Source: Bacteroidota bacterium (GTDB lineage: Bacteria; Bacteroidota; Bacteroidia; Chitinophagales; Chitinophagaceae). From it: DNA of 64,000 nucleotides. This document shows, in pieces, positions 7,691 to 15,882 of this stretch (positions within the stretch are counted from its first letter, which is position 1; each line of letters begins with the position of its first letter). The stretch is taken from assembly GCA_026391455.1 (NCBI GenBank), contig JAPLEH010000023.1:1-64000 (forward strand). Reading direction: 5' to 3'. A program made the translations under genes and the position numbers. Below the pieces are notes generated by a model. The model did not search any database, was not told where the DNA came from, and saw nothing but the letters and a program-made list of their open reading frames with translations.

Positions 7691-8251
7691 ATGAAAAACT
7701 GGTTTGTGTTCACTTCTGTATTGCTGGGTAGCAGTTTATTGGCAGCAGACGCCAATTCCCCATTCCTGAAATCACATAAACGAACCCATCGGAATAATGC
7801 CGGCCCGGTGGGTACCGTTACGATTGTGATCGACAAGTCGGATTATGAATTGAGTGTATATGATTCCAAGGGTTGGTATGCCACTTATCCCGTAGTGTTT
7901 GGCAACAGCAGCCTGTCTGATAAAAAAATGGAAGGCGATAAGAATACACCGGAGGGCGAATTCCGGATCACAGCCAAGCGGGTGCATGAAAAGTGGTGCC
8001 GCTTTCTTTCTCTGGATTATCCCACGGCAGCCGATCGTGAAAAATTCAACCAGCGTAAACAAAGAGGTGAAATTCCACAGAGTGCCAGTATCGGTGGTGG
8101 TATCGGCATCCATGGCACCTGGCCACATGAAGATTTTGTTGTGGACCGCTATAAGAACTGGACTCTCGGGTGCATTTCCATGAAGAATGATGATGTGATC
8201 GAAATATATGGTTTTACCGGGGCGGGTAACAAAGTTTCCATTCGTAAATGA
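7691..8251 (+). CDS. L,D-transpeptidase family protein (YkuD domain)
   Basis: I start at ATG 7691 (M-K-N-W-F-V-F, signal peptide to about A-A-D-A) rather than at an in-frame ATG at 7634, because the signal begins there. The 186-residue product has the YkuD core. Residues about 42-90 are the beta-rich entry (V-T-I-V-I-D-K-S-D-Y-E-L-S-V-Y). The catalytic pair is His141 in I-G-I-H-G-T and Cys161 in W-T-L-G-C-I-S-M. Such enzymes form 3-3 peptidoglycan cross-links or attach proteins to the wall in the periplasm. The catalytic region keeps Gly-Cys but has T-L-G-C instead of the common S-H-G-C, a known type of variation. It is tail-to-tail with the next gene without a gap. Confidence 0.88.
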   Translation: MKNWFVFTSVLLGSSLLAADANSPFLKSHKRTHRNNAGPVGTVTIVIDKSDYELSVYDSKGWYATYPVVFGNSSLSDKKMEGDKNTPEGEFRITAKRVHEKWCRFLSLDYPTAADREKFNQRKQRGEIPQSASIGGGIGIHGTWPHEDFVVDRYKNWTLGCISMKNDDVIEIYGFTGAGNKVSIRK

Positions 8252-9247
8252 TCAGTTAGGATCATGCTTACTCAAAAATGATATGACCTCCTGATCCCAT
8301 TTTACCGGATCGTTTTGCTGCAGAGATTCATGCCCGGCATTTTCATATCCCACTTTCTTTTTATCGGCAGCGTGTATGGCATCAAATACACGATCGGTCT
8401 CCCTGTTCAATACATAGGTATCTTTTAACCCGTATTGTAAGAGTACCGGGCAGTTGATTGCCTGCACGTAGTCGGTCGTTTTATGCTTTAACCCATTAAA
8501 GCCCCGCTCCCAACCCATCCAGCAGGCAACAAAAAAGCTAAACGGCTTTTCGGGCAATCCCTGGAAGCCCAAAGCCCTCGCCCTCGCCCGCAGATGTGTT
8601 TGCAGGGATGCAAACGGCATCTCTAATATGATTCCAGATGGCTGTAACTGATAATCCCTGACTGCCTTTGCTACCACCACCGCTCCCATGGAACTGCCCC
8701 AGATAAATATATTCTTCTCCCCTTTTCCGCGAATATGGTCCCATGCCAATTTTACTTCTTCTGCTTCGCGCACTCCCAATGTAGTGGTGTTTCCGCTGCT
8801 GTTGCCATGTGCACGGAAGTCGATCAGCAGTACATTGTACCCAAACGACCTGAATGCGGCTGCTTCGGATAATACCATGCCTTTATTGGACATGAGGCCA
8901 TGAAAAAGTAATACCGTACCACGGGATGTGGCGGAATCCGTTTTACTGTACCAGCCATCGATCATAATACCTGATGCAGTGGTAAGCGTAACGGTATCAA
9001 ATGGGAAGGCAGGATATTCATTGAGAATGGCTCTGGGTTGGCGCGGGCCGGAAAAGAGTCGCCAGGTTTTGACAAATACATTTCGGGATGATGGATTAGT
9101 CCTGAGTGAAGGATCGTCATATACATGGGTAAATTTCCATGCATATAAAGCTGCGCTGATATTGAGCAGGATCAACTGCACCAACAGCACCCAAAAAACC
9201 CAGCGAAGAACTGTTCGGGTTTTATTTTTCAGGGTTTGATTATTCAT
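8252..9247 (-). CDS. Membrane-anchored alpha/beta hydrolase
   Basis: The product has 331 residues. One N-terminal transmembrane helix (about residues 14-36) anchors an alpha/beta-hydrolase domain. Seen motifs are the oxyanion region L-L-F-H-G (113-117), D-F-R-A-H-G-N-S-S-G near 143-152, the nucleophile elbow W-G-S-S-M-G with Ser186, an acid in Y-G-L-K-D-T, and the catalytic His in N-A-G-H-E-S. This matches the serine aminopeptidase S33 / YfhR-BEM46-like group often annotated as alpha/beta hydrolase. Substrate is unknown. The catalytic domain probably faces the periplasm or cytoplasmic face of the inner membrane. Confidence 0.85.
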   Translation of the reverse strand: MNNQTLKNKTRTVLRWVFWVLLVQLILLNISAALYAWKFTHVYDDPSLRTNPSSRNVFVKTWRLFSGPRQPRAILNEYPAFPFDTVTLTTASGIMIDGWYSKTDSATSRGTVLLFHGLMSNKGMVLSEAAAFRSFGYNVLLIDFRAHGNSSGNTTTLGVREAEEVKLAWDHIRGKGEKNIFIWGSSMGAVVVAKAVRDYQLQPSGIILEMPFASLQTHLRARARALGFQGLPEKPFSFFVACWMGWERGFNGLKHKTTDYVQAINCPVLLQYGLKDTYVLNRETDRVFDAIHAADKKKVGYENAGHESLQQNDPVKWDQEVISFLSKHDPN

Positions 9248-9360
9248 AGTCTATTGCCCTCATGGGTGCGCCAAAAGTAATTTTTACAGGGCAAACACGC
9301 TAGTAAATCCGCCTTTTTTTTGGCGGCAGAAAAAATACGCTCGTGTTTTAACGATGTACG

Positions 9361-9455
9361 GTATAATTTTTGGACGCTTGGCGCGTTAGAAGCATATAAA
9401 CTTATTGAATCGAAAAACCGATCAAAGCAGCCCATCCGTGCTGCTTTGTCTTTTT
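9361..9455 (+). ncRNA. Candidate small RNA ending in a terminator
   Basis: This gap between two reverse-strand genes holds a G/C hairpin (GACGC / GCGTT around 9374-9388), a small ATCG/CGAT hairpin and a strong terminator (AAAGCAGC / GCTGCTTT, then T5 at 9451-9455) on the forward strand. A promoter-like TATAATTTTTG sits at about 9361. No reading frame fits. The terminator could instead serve the reverse-strand C1 peptidase gene, so the RNA is speculative. Confidence 0.2.
9424..9455. terminator. Terminator hairpin
   Basis: AAAGCAGC (9424-9431) pairs with GCTGCTTT (9440-9447). T5 follows on the forward strand, and a looser T run follows on the reverse strand after a few bases. It lies directly past the stop of the reverse-strand peptidase gene. 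Confidence 0.6.
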
Positions 9456-9459
9456 AGGG

Positions 9460-10554
9460 TCAACTCCTGAGTTTCATTTTTTTAAGAATGGCAGGCGGTA
9501 TAGCTTTTTTATTCACAATGATTGCCAGGGTGCGCATTTTAAAATAATCTTCACGCATATAGAGATATCCTCCCAGTTGATTGGACGTACTGCCCCATGA
9601 GTTTTTTATATAATACCAGGTGACACCCATTTTTCGGGTTTTGCCGGTAATATGCATCATATGGTTGAGCAGGGTGCTCTGGTCTTCAAATGCTTGCTGA
9701 CGTGCTTCCTGGAATTTACTGACGGGCTCCGGCATGTAGGCCAGGCCTTCTGCATAGTCGAAATAGTCATCCTCTGCATCTCCATCCCATCCTACGGAGT
9801 AGCCATTTTCCAGTGCCATATCGGTGATGGCCTGAAAATCTTCGATCGGAACGTTATAATAAGCATCACCGGTCCAGTTGTATTTATCTTCCAGTACAAA
9901 TGTGGAGTAAAATGGGTGATGGGTATAGGAAGTAATCTCCACATAATCGTCCGGGCGCAGGCCGAGATAGCCGCTCAGATAGGTTTTGGGTGTATAGGGC
10001 CTGCCATTGTACATAAACTGTGCAGGTATTTTTCCATAGTAATGGTCCAAAGTACTGTCGATAAAGGTTCGCTGTGCTTTAGTCAACATAGTAATGCCCC
10101 TGCGTACACAATCGCTTACAAAATGACTGAGCAGGGTATCCATTTCACTGTGATCGTGGCTTTTTTCACCTCTCCCTTTACCATTATAGATTATTTCGGG
10201 TACCATCCCATAGTTCTTCATTACCCATACCACATCATGAAACTGCCCGCCGGGTGTAAAGAAGTTTCCGCCCTTCATTGCCAGGTGCCGTTCTATTTTT
10301 CGCAGCATGGAGTAACGGGCTACAAACATTTCGCTGATGTCTTCCTGTCCTTTTCCTATTCGTAATAATTCGCTTTCCAGCAGTGATGTGCTGGCAAAGC
10401 TCCAGCAGGTGGATGACATAAACTGGTCTTTCACAGGTGTACAAGCCACTTTATCCGGCATAAATAATCCCAGCTCATTGCGCGTGAGCCGCTGCCCGAT
10501 AACAGGAAGGCAAGCGACAAAAAGAAATAGTATAAGGTAAATCCGCTTCATCAT
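9460..10554 (-). CDS. C1 family (papain-fold) cysteine peptidase, bleomycin-hydrolase-like
   Basis: The product has 364 residues with a Sec signal ending near P-V-I-G-Q, so it is exported. The papain-fold triad is visible: V-K-D-Q-F-M-S-S-T-C-W-S-F-A-S gives the oxyanion Gln44 and nucleophile Cys50, H-M-M-H-I-T-G near residue 300 gives the histidine, and Y-I-K-N-S-W-G about 18 residues later gives the asparagine. The spacing, with long insertions between Cys and His, resembles the PepC/bleomycin hydrolase branch rather than plain papain. The family normally acts in the cytosol, so a signal peptide marks a secreted aminopeptidase-like variant. Two consecutive ATG codons start the frame; either may be used. 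Confidence 0.85.
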   Translation of the reverse strand: MMKRIYLILFLFVACLPVIGQRLTRNELGLFMPDKVACTPVKDQFMSSTCWSFASTSLLESELLRIGKGQEDISEMFVARYSMLRKIERHLAMKGGNFFTPGGQFHDVVWVMKNYGMVPEIIYNGKGRGEKSHDHSEMDTLLSHFVSDCVRRGITMLTKAQRTFIDSTLDHYYGKIPAQFMYNGRPYTPKTYLSGYLGLRPDDYVEITSYTHHPFYSTFVLEDKYNWTGDAYYNVPIEDFQAITDMALENGYSVGWDGDAEDDYFDYAEGLAYMPEPVSKFQEARQQAFEDQSTLLNHMMHITGKTRKMGVTWYYIKNSWGSTSNQLGGYLYMREDYFKMRTLAIIVNKKAIPPAILKKMKLRS

Positions 10555-10575
10555 ATAGCTAAAATTAAGAGTACT

Positions 10576-10605
10576 TACCCAACTGGTAATACCCCCTGTT
10601 GGGTA
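10576..10605. promoter_or_regulatory. Inverted repeat between two reverse-strand genes
   Basis: TACCCAAC (10576-10583) and GTTGGGTA (10598-10605) form a perfect 8-bp inverted repeat with a 14-nt loop. It has no T tract, so it is more likely an operator or mRNA hairpin than a terminator. Confidence 0.3.
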
Positions 10606-10629
10606 TATTCGGTAAAAAAGGCTATAACA

Positions 10630-11313
10630 TTATTGAAAAGCAAATATCAGAATACGTGGAATGGCAAAGAAGAAAGCAACAAGGCAATACAACCACAACA
10701 ACCGTGAGGTAAGCGCCACATATTTAAACCCCGAGTCAGGCCGGATATTGATACCGTGGGTGATGGATACAAAAAAAGTAAATACCAAGCAGCATACCCA
10801 GAGATAACCGTTCCCGTAGCTGACCGGTGCAGCCAATTCGTAGGATAAGCCGGCAGACCATTTTATATTGAGCACCAGTACTTTTAAACTGTAACATCCG
10901 GCAGTAAAAAGAATTCCATGCAATATCAGTTTGGTTGCTTTATGGGAAATGGTCCTGATACTTCTCAATAATAAATAATACAAGGCTATTAGCAGGGAAG
11001 CAGCAAACAGCAACTTCAGCGGGAAAATATCGGGCGTATCTATATCCTTTTTACCCAGTACATAGTGACCAAACAATGCTGCGAGTTTTATATACAGAAA
11101 CCGGAATTGAATTACGGCATAACAAAATAAAAAAGCCGCATGTAATCCCAATGGTATATAGGGAAAGATATGTTGCAGGCTTGCACCGAATGTTTCCCGT
11201 TTTTCAGCAGTCCGGAGCGAACGGATATACAAAAATCTGAACCAAAAAAACAGGGTTCCTGCAAGAATCAGCCCGAGAAAAGCCATTAACCGGATGGTGT
11301 TTGAACGCTCCAA
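10630..11313 (-). CDS. Integral membrane protein of unknown function
   Basis: The product has 227 residues, mostly hydrophobic, with about six transmembrane helices (near residues 8-28, 50-70, 100-118, 130-148, 168-188 and 205-224). Loops are short and basic on one side. No catalytic or transporter signature is recognised. It lies 75 bp upstream of the C1 peptidase gene on the same strand and may be cotranscribed with it, but an inverted repeat separates them. Fold and role remain unassigned. Confidence 0.65.
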   Translation of the reverse strand: MERSNTIRLMAFLGLILAGTLFFWFRFLYIRSLRTAEKRETFGASLQHIFPYIPLGLHAAFLFCYAVIQFRFLYIKLAALFGHYVLGKKDIDTPDIFPLKLLFAASLLIALYYLLLRSIRTISHKATKLILHGILFTAGCYSLKVLVLNIKWSAGLSYELAAPVSYGNGYLWVCCLVFTFFVSITHGINIRPDSGFKYVALTSRLLWLYCLVAFFFAIPRILIFAFQ

Positions 11314-11342
11314 TTGATCGTTGTTTGAATTTGCCTTGAAAT

Positions 11343-11460
11343 GACCTCTCCCCTAACCCCTCTCCGAGGGAGAGGGGAACGCAAGATTCATTTTAATTTA
11401 CTATCCTTTATTTCATGCTCGACTCCGCAACCGACCGCTCCCTTAACACCTCACCGAGGA
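11343..11460. repeat. G/C-rich hairpin repeat with degraded acs-tail-like flank
   Basis: CCCCTCTCC (11357-11365) and GGAGAGGGG (11369-11377) form a perfect 9-bp hairpin within a C-T-C-T-C-C-C-C-T-A-A-C-C-C-C context. It is followed at 11392-11432 by a segment about two-thirds identical to the acs 3'-terminal sequence seen at 15883-15924. The same hairpin type recurs three times at 15.7-15.9 kb, so this is an outlying copy of that repeat. Confidence 0.6.
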
Positions 11461-11503
11461 ACTACTATGTGGACATACGTTGGGGTTAAGAAACCAAAAA
11501 CGC

Positions 11504-12673
11504 TCACCGAGCCATGATAATTGAAAACTGTTCACCATCCACATCATTTATAAATCTGGTATTGGGATGATGTTTGATAATCCTGGGCACACCGGAACCA
11601 ATTCCCGAATAAGGCAGCATCTTTGTGGCAAAAGACACAATCGTGGGGTTTCGGATGACAGAATTGCCATTCAGTATATTATCAATGGTAAGGTGATTGG
11701 GCAAACTACCAGGGCTGATTATTTCAACTCTATCCCTAAATATGAGCAATCGAATCACCGCGTTTTTGGAATAATCACGGTGCAACAAGGCATTTACAAC
11801 TGCTTCTTCCAATGCACGCTCATCAATTTCCAATCTGCCTGCCTGATTAAAGGAACCGCCCGTTTCCTGTACAACTGACAGGTTATTTTTCAAAAAATTC
11901 ATCGCACCCCTATACTGATCATCCAATCCGCCTAAACAGTCGGCCTTGTCTTTAAACCGGTCGTCACTGATTTCCGTTCCAAAATAACTTACCGCCCTGA
12001 TAATACAGAATGGCTTAACGGACTGCGGGTTTTCAGCGAACAACAATAATCCCGCTAATGTAAACTTACCCTCTCTGGCCAGATTCATATTTTCAAAAGC
12101 CTTCTCAACCGTTATCCCAGAATTGGAAAATACACTACCTCTGCTCCGTTCATAAAATGTATAAAACTTAGCCAGATTTACAGCCATCTCGCCCGTATCA
12201 GGGTTTTTGATTCCGGCAGAGGTAACCGTTTCATCCAGGTACATTTGACTGCTCTGCTGAAACATCCGGAGCAATTCCTGCGGCGAAGCTTTTCGTTTGT
12301 CGCTACCACTTTTTACCCAGTAAACGCCGGCACTGGTACAGTAAGGTTTGGAAGGGCCATCCGATACCTGGATCAGCAAGATCAATTTTCCATCAATCTC
12401 TATAATACTGGTTTGCGGATATATCGCCGGTTTAATATTCTCATTTGCTGCATTGGAGATATACTGATTGTATTTGCCAATTTCTTCTTGCGTAAGCCCT
12501 GCAATAGTTTTATCATCTTTCACCCCTACGTAAATTACGCCTCCGCGGCTGTTGCTCAGGGCGCACATTTCGTCTGCAAGCTTTGCGGCTGTATCCATTT
12601 TCTCCTTGAACTGGCGGGATGAATCTTCCCCCAAAGAAATTTCTCTGATGATATCTTCGACACTGAAATTCAT
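11504..12673 (-). CDS. AlbA_2 (Schlafen-type) DNA/RNA-binding regulator with HATPase-like C-terminus
   Basis: The product has 389 residues. The N-terminal domain (about 10-135) carries the AlbA_2 pattern: E-D-S-S-R-Q-F-K-E, A-D-E-M-C-A-L-S-N-S-R-G-G-V-I-Y-V-G-V-K-D-D and K-P-Y-C-x8-W-V-K-S-G-S. The C-terminal part has R-A-L-E-E-A-V-V-N-A-L-L-H-R-D-Y (near 280-295), V-E-I-I-S-P-G-S-L-P and R-N-P-T-I, the hallmarks of the COG2865 putative ATP-binding domain. Members are annotated as transcriptional regulators or helicase-like proteins; some AlbA_2 proteins occur in phage-defence contexts. It lies 35 bp downstream of the ROCO GTPase gene on the same strand, so the two are probably cotranscribed. 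The biochemical role is not established. Confidence 0.85.
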   Translation of the reverse strand: MNFSVEDIIREISLGEDSSRQFKEKMDTAAKLADEMCALSNSRGGVIYVGVKDDKTIAGLTQEEIGKYNQYISNAANENIKPAIYPQTSIIEIDGKLILLIQVSDGPSKPYCTSAGVYWVKSGSDKRKASPQELLRMFQQSSQMYLDETVTSAGIKNPDTGEMAVNLAKFYTFYERSRGSVFSNSGITVEKAFENMNLAREGKFTLAGLLLFAENPQSVKPFCIIRAVSYFGTEISDDRFKDKADCLGGLDDQYRGAMNFLKNNLSVVQETGGSFNQAGRLEIDERALEEAVVNALLHRDYSKNAVIRLLIFRDRVEIISPGSLPNHLTIDNILNGNSVIRNPTIVSFATKMLPYSGIGSGVPRIIKHHPNTRFINDVDGEQFSIIMAR

Positions 12674-12707
12674 GCGCCAAAACTAACTAAAATAAGCGGA
12701 TTCATTT

Positions 12708-15392
12708 CTATGAAAACCATGCCAGCACATTATCGAGATTAAAATGGCCAGCAAGGTTTTTGATACTCTTCAGTACACCTGAAAGTACTTCACTGCCTTC
12801 GCTGATATTTTTTATTTGTTCGCCGGCAGAACCAAGTGTATCCAGTACGCCCTTGAGTTTTCTGCCCCATCCTTTTTCTTTTATATCACCAGTATTTCGG
12901 GCTGACCTGGCATCTTCTGCAAATTGTATTGCCTTTTGTAGTGCCTCTCTCAGGGCTTTATTCGATTCACCCAGGGCCTCCAGCAGAATCCCGGCATCGC
13001 CTTTTAATTCGGCACCCAACTCATTTACCACCTGTATATCAATATTCACCTGTACATTCACTTGTGTACTCACAACAGGGTTGTTGTTATTCAGTATATT
13101 GATTACATATGGCGGGACGTTAGCAGGTACAACATTTCTTTCCCGATCCCCCAATATGATTTCCCCCCGTACAATTTTATCGGTGGTATTTTCCTTTGGT
13201 TCAAATAAATTCATCAGGTAACCAACATTAAAGTCACGTTGCAGTCTGGGGTGAAAATATTGGGTCTTTTGTGCTTTAATATGGCTTACCAGGTCAAGAT
13301 AGGTGACAGTGCTGCCCGACTTTTCATCAAGCTGTACCAGTTCATCATAGGGTATGCGGGCATAGCTGGAAGCAATGGTTGCAAAATCACGGCGTACCTG
13401 TTCCCATATTCCCAGTTTAGATTCACCTTTAATACGGACATATATCCGTTTTGCCTCCTTATCGGCATGTACCATCGCAACGGCATCCGTAATCCGGTCT
13501 TTTATCACAATACCGGTGTACCAATAATTATTATCCAATACATCCGGCATTTTTTGGGCCGTAAAGCGGTGGATCAGGGCCAGGGGCATATAATCCCTGA
13601 ACTGAAGTATATATGTTCGCACATCATCTCCCTTAAAATCACTGTATTCCAGTTTGGGTTCTTTTCCAAACGCCGAAGGTATCAGCAGATTAGCATCGTC
13701 GGAAGTATAGCAAAGGCTAAACTTCTTCATCATACTCAGCAGGTAGGCATAATGCGCTTCATCGTAGGTATAATCTCCCTTACTTACCGGCTGCAGCAAT
13801 TCTGTAAAGTCACTTACTTTTATCTGCCCGAAAAGATGAGCCGTTTTTGTGGCTGTCAGTATTTTATATACGCCCTGTGTAATCCATGCAGGATTCAGCA
13901 CATGCATGAATTTCAAGTAGGTATCTTCCCCGAACCAGGTCACCGTGCCAATCGTATTAAAGTATCTGAGTAATAATTGCTGGGCCTGCTCAGTTACCAA
14001 CTGATTTTTTTTGCAAATTTCCTTGTATGCTTCGTAGGTCAGGTAATGGTGGCTGCCCGTGGTGTTTTCCTCAATTGCTTTCTTTACAGCCAGCCAGTTG
14101 TTGGGAAATTGTTCCGCCACTGTACGCAAGTTCGCCACTTCTTCATACATTCTTTTTTTAAAATCCTCTATACCAAAGCCGGATTTGCAACTGGTATTGA
14201 AAAAACCTACGATATTCGGGTACTTTTCTTTCAGGTATTTGCGGTCCGTGGTTTCCACAGCGTTTTCATCCTGCTTATTAAAGACCACCAGTACGGGTGC
14301 ACTGCCACCGAGGCTCTCTATCTGTTGCAGCCAGTATTCCGGTTCTTCCTCTTTTCGATTATCTAACACCAGTACATAGAGGCAGCCTTCGGTAAAGAAG
14401 AATTTATGCACGGCATGTTGTATTTCCTGCCCGCCAAAATCCCAGATATGAAAGTTCAGGTTTCGTCCGTCATCCGGATGCGCAAGGCTGAAATGTTCGA
14501 TCTTGATACCATTGGTTTGCTCACGGCCCAAAGTGAAGGTATTGTACAAGGTCTTCTCTACAATACTGGACTTACCTGAGCTGCCATCGCCGATAAAGAT
14601 GATGCGGCCTTCTGATAGTGGGGCATGGCCGTATTGCTCTGCATCTTCGTAGTATTTTTGAGTGGTGTCGGGACCTAATTCGATAACTGAGGCGGGAGGG
14701 AATTCAAGAGGGTTACCAGTAATTAGCATCATCCGATCTAATGAAAAAATATCACTATCCAAAACACCATTTAACCAGTCATATTTTTGAGCAAGGTCTT
14801 TGGGAATAAATCTGATTTGATTGCCACGTAAATCGATAGTTAGATTAGGCACAGAACTCAAAGGAATTAAATCCTTGATTTGATTATCATTCGCAAGAAT
14901 CGTAGTAATCTTCGGCAGATTTTTCAGGAATGTCAGATCCGTAAAGCCACATTCTGAGCAATAAAGCACTTCCAGGTTTTCAAGCCGACTCAAAGGTGAG
15001 AGATCATTAATCTGGTTATTAATAATTCCCAATCGACTCAATTCAGGCAATTCGCCTAAGTCGCTGATATCATTTATTTTGTTATTATGCAGAAATAAGA
15101 TTTTTAGCTTTTTCAGATGCCGCAAACCTGAGATATCATTGATATCATTTTCAGAAAGATTAAGTGCTTCCAAATCTTTAAAGTTACAAATCGGTTTTAT
15201 ATCGGTAATGTAATTTTTAATATTAAGACCGTTTATTTTACACTCATCATTCAACCAATAGGCATTTATAAAAGAAGATACAAGATATCCATTTACCACT
15301 TCCTTTCTTTCATCAAGAAGAATATGATAAGTCTTCTCTAAATCTATAACTTCCTTTGGCTTCTCATTTGTCTCATTATTCTGACTATTCAT
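12708..15392 (-). CDS. ROCO-family protein: LRR - Roc GTPase - COR
   Basis: The product has 894 residues. Residues about 50-230 are leucine-rich repeats of about 22 residues (L-x-x-L-x-x-L-x-L-x-x-N-x-I-x-D-I/L). The Roc GTPase (about 262-420) shows the P-loop G-D-G-S-S-G-K-S-S (268-276), switch II D-F-G-G-Q-E (318-323) and N-K-Q-D (372-375). A COR dimerisation region follows (about 430-680). The C-terminus (about 740-894) holds a beta-prone V-N-V-Q-V-N-I-D-I-Q strand and amphipathic helices of unknown role. Bacterial ROCO proteins are dimeric GTP-dependent switches related to LRRK2; their physiological jobs are mostly unknown. The LRR-coding part (from about 14,700 up) is visibly more AT-rich than the rest, suggesting separate origin or faster change. 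The AlbA_2 regulator gene lies immediately downstream. Confidence 0.93.
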   Translation of the reverse strand: MNSQNNETNEKPKEVIDLEKTYHILLDERKEVVNGYLVSSFINAYWLNDECKINGLNIKNYITDIKPICNFKDLEALNLSENDINDISGLRHLKKLKILFLHNNKINDISDLGELPELSRLGIINNQINDLSPLSRLENLEVLYCSECGFTDLTFLKNLPKITTILANDNQIKDLIPLSSVPNLTIDLRGNQIRFIPKDLAQKYDWLNGVLDSDIFSLDRMMLITGNPLEFPPASVIELGPDTTQKYYEDAEQYGHAPLSEGRIIFIGDGSSGKSSIVEKTLYNTFTLGREQTNGIKIEHFSLAHPDDGRNLNFHIWDFGGQEIQHAVHKFFFTEGCLYVLVLDNRKEEEPEYWLQQIESLGGSAPVLVVFNKQDENAVETTDRKYLKEKYPNIVGFFNTSCKSGFGIEDFKKRMYEEVANLRTVAEQFPNNWLAVKKAIEENTTGSHHYLTYEAYKEICKKNQLVTEQAQQLLLRYFNTIGTVTWFGEDTYLKFMHVLNPAWITQGVYKILTATKTAHLFGQIKVSDFTELLQPVSKGDYTYDEAHYAYLLSMMKKFSLCYTSDDANLLIPSAFGKEPKLEYSDFKGDDVRTYILQFRDYMPLALIHRFTAQKMPDVLDNNYWYTGIVIKDRITDAVAMVHADKEAKRIYVRIKGESKLGIWEQVRRDFATIASSYARIPYDELVQLDEKSGSTVTYLDLVSHIKAQKTQYFHPRLQRDFNVGYLMNLFEPKENTTDKIVRGEIILGDRERNVVPANVPPYVINILNNNNPVVSTQVNVQVNIDIQVVNELGAELKGDAGILLEALGESNKALREALQKAIQFAEDARSARNTGDIKEKGWGRKLKGVLDTLGSAGEQIKNISEGSEVLSGVLKSIKNLAGHFNLDNVLAWFS

Positions 15393-15664
15393 GGTTAGGT
15401 AATAATTAAGTAACGGAATGTTTATAAATTATTTTCAAAAAAATATCGGTTTATTTCATAACGCGCTTACTATTGTTTTCTTTATTAAACTATATTATTA
15501 TCCCCATTCAGTCAAGTGTACCCTACTAGGTTTTTTTTCAGCATTACTAACTTCACCATAGAAACTAAAATCCGGCCCGAACCTGCTGATTTCTATTTCA
15601 GTATCGAATAACGGAGCAAGTTCGCCTATATTTCATACACTTATAATAGAAGGAAAATATTCCT
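15393..15664. other. AT-rich non-coding region upstream of the ROCO gene
   Basis: About 270 bp contain no credible gene, hairpin or RNA. The segment nearest the ROCO start is very AT-rich and presumably holds its promoter. Confidence 0.4.
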
Positions 15665-15882
15665 AACAATTTACCATTCTTTATTCCTTTTGCCAACCCG
15701 GGATCCAGCTCTTCGCTAACCCTTTTCCCAGGGAGAGGGGAGTATAAGACTAATTACAATTTCCCATTCTTTATCTCATTCACTACTCCGGGAGCAACCT
15801 CTCCCCTAACCCCTCTCCAAAGTAGCGGGTAATGACCTCTCCCCCTAGCCCCTCTCCAAAAGAGAGGGGAGTAAAGGACTAA
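15665..15882. repeat. Repeat cluster: hairpins alternating with copies of the acs 3' end
   Basis: Positions 15754-15795 plus the 20 nt before them match the genuine acs 3' end (15863-15924) at 56 of 62 positions. That includes a 28-nt identical block spanning the last codons and stop. A third, weaker copy (about 31 of 42) lies at 15665-15706. Between the copies sit C/T-rich and G/A-rich hairpin arms; the best is CCCCTCTC / GAGAGGGG at 15849-15869, next to the acs stop. Read on the acs strand, the copies would encode V-A-P-G-V-V-N-E-I-K-N-G-K-L and L-D-P-G-L-A-K-G-I-K-N-G-K-L, against L-D-P-G-V-V-D-E-I-K-N-G-K-L in acs. Confidence 0.8.

Noticed and set aside
9652-10365. 237-codon open frame antisense to the C1 peptidase gene
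   Set aside because: No domain, signal or promoter; the opposite strand encodes a complete catalytic triad in the right order.
13239-13973. Long open frame (244 codons) antisense to the ROCO gene
   Set aside because: It lies fully inside a well-supported gene, has no start context or recognisable domain and mirrors the codon pattern of the real gene.
11504-15392. Calling the ROCO/AlbA_2 pair a defence system outright
   Set aside because: No nuclease, protease or toxin effector and no neighbouring defence genes are visible, so it is kept only as a hypothesis.
15754-15882. Truncated second acs gene (pseudogene) downstream of acs
   Set aside because: Only the last about 14 codons are duplicated, interrupted by hairpin repeats; too short to be a gene remnant with other acs sequence, so treated as a repeat.
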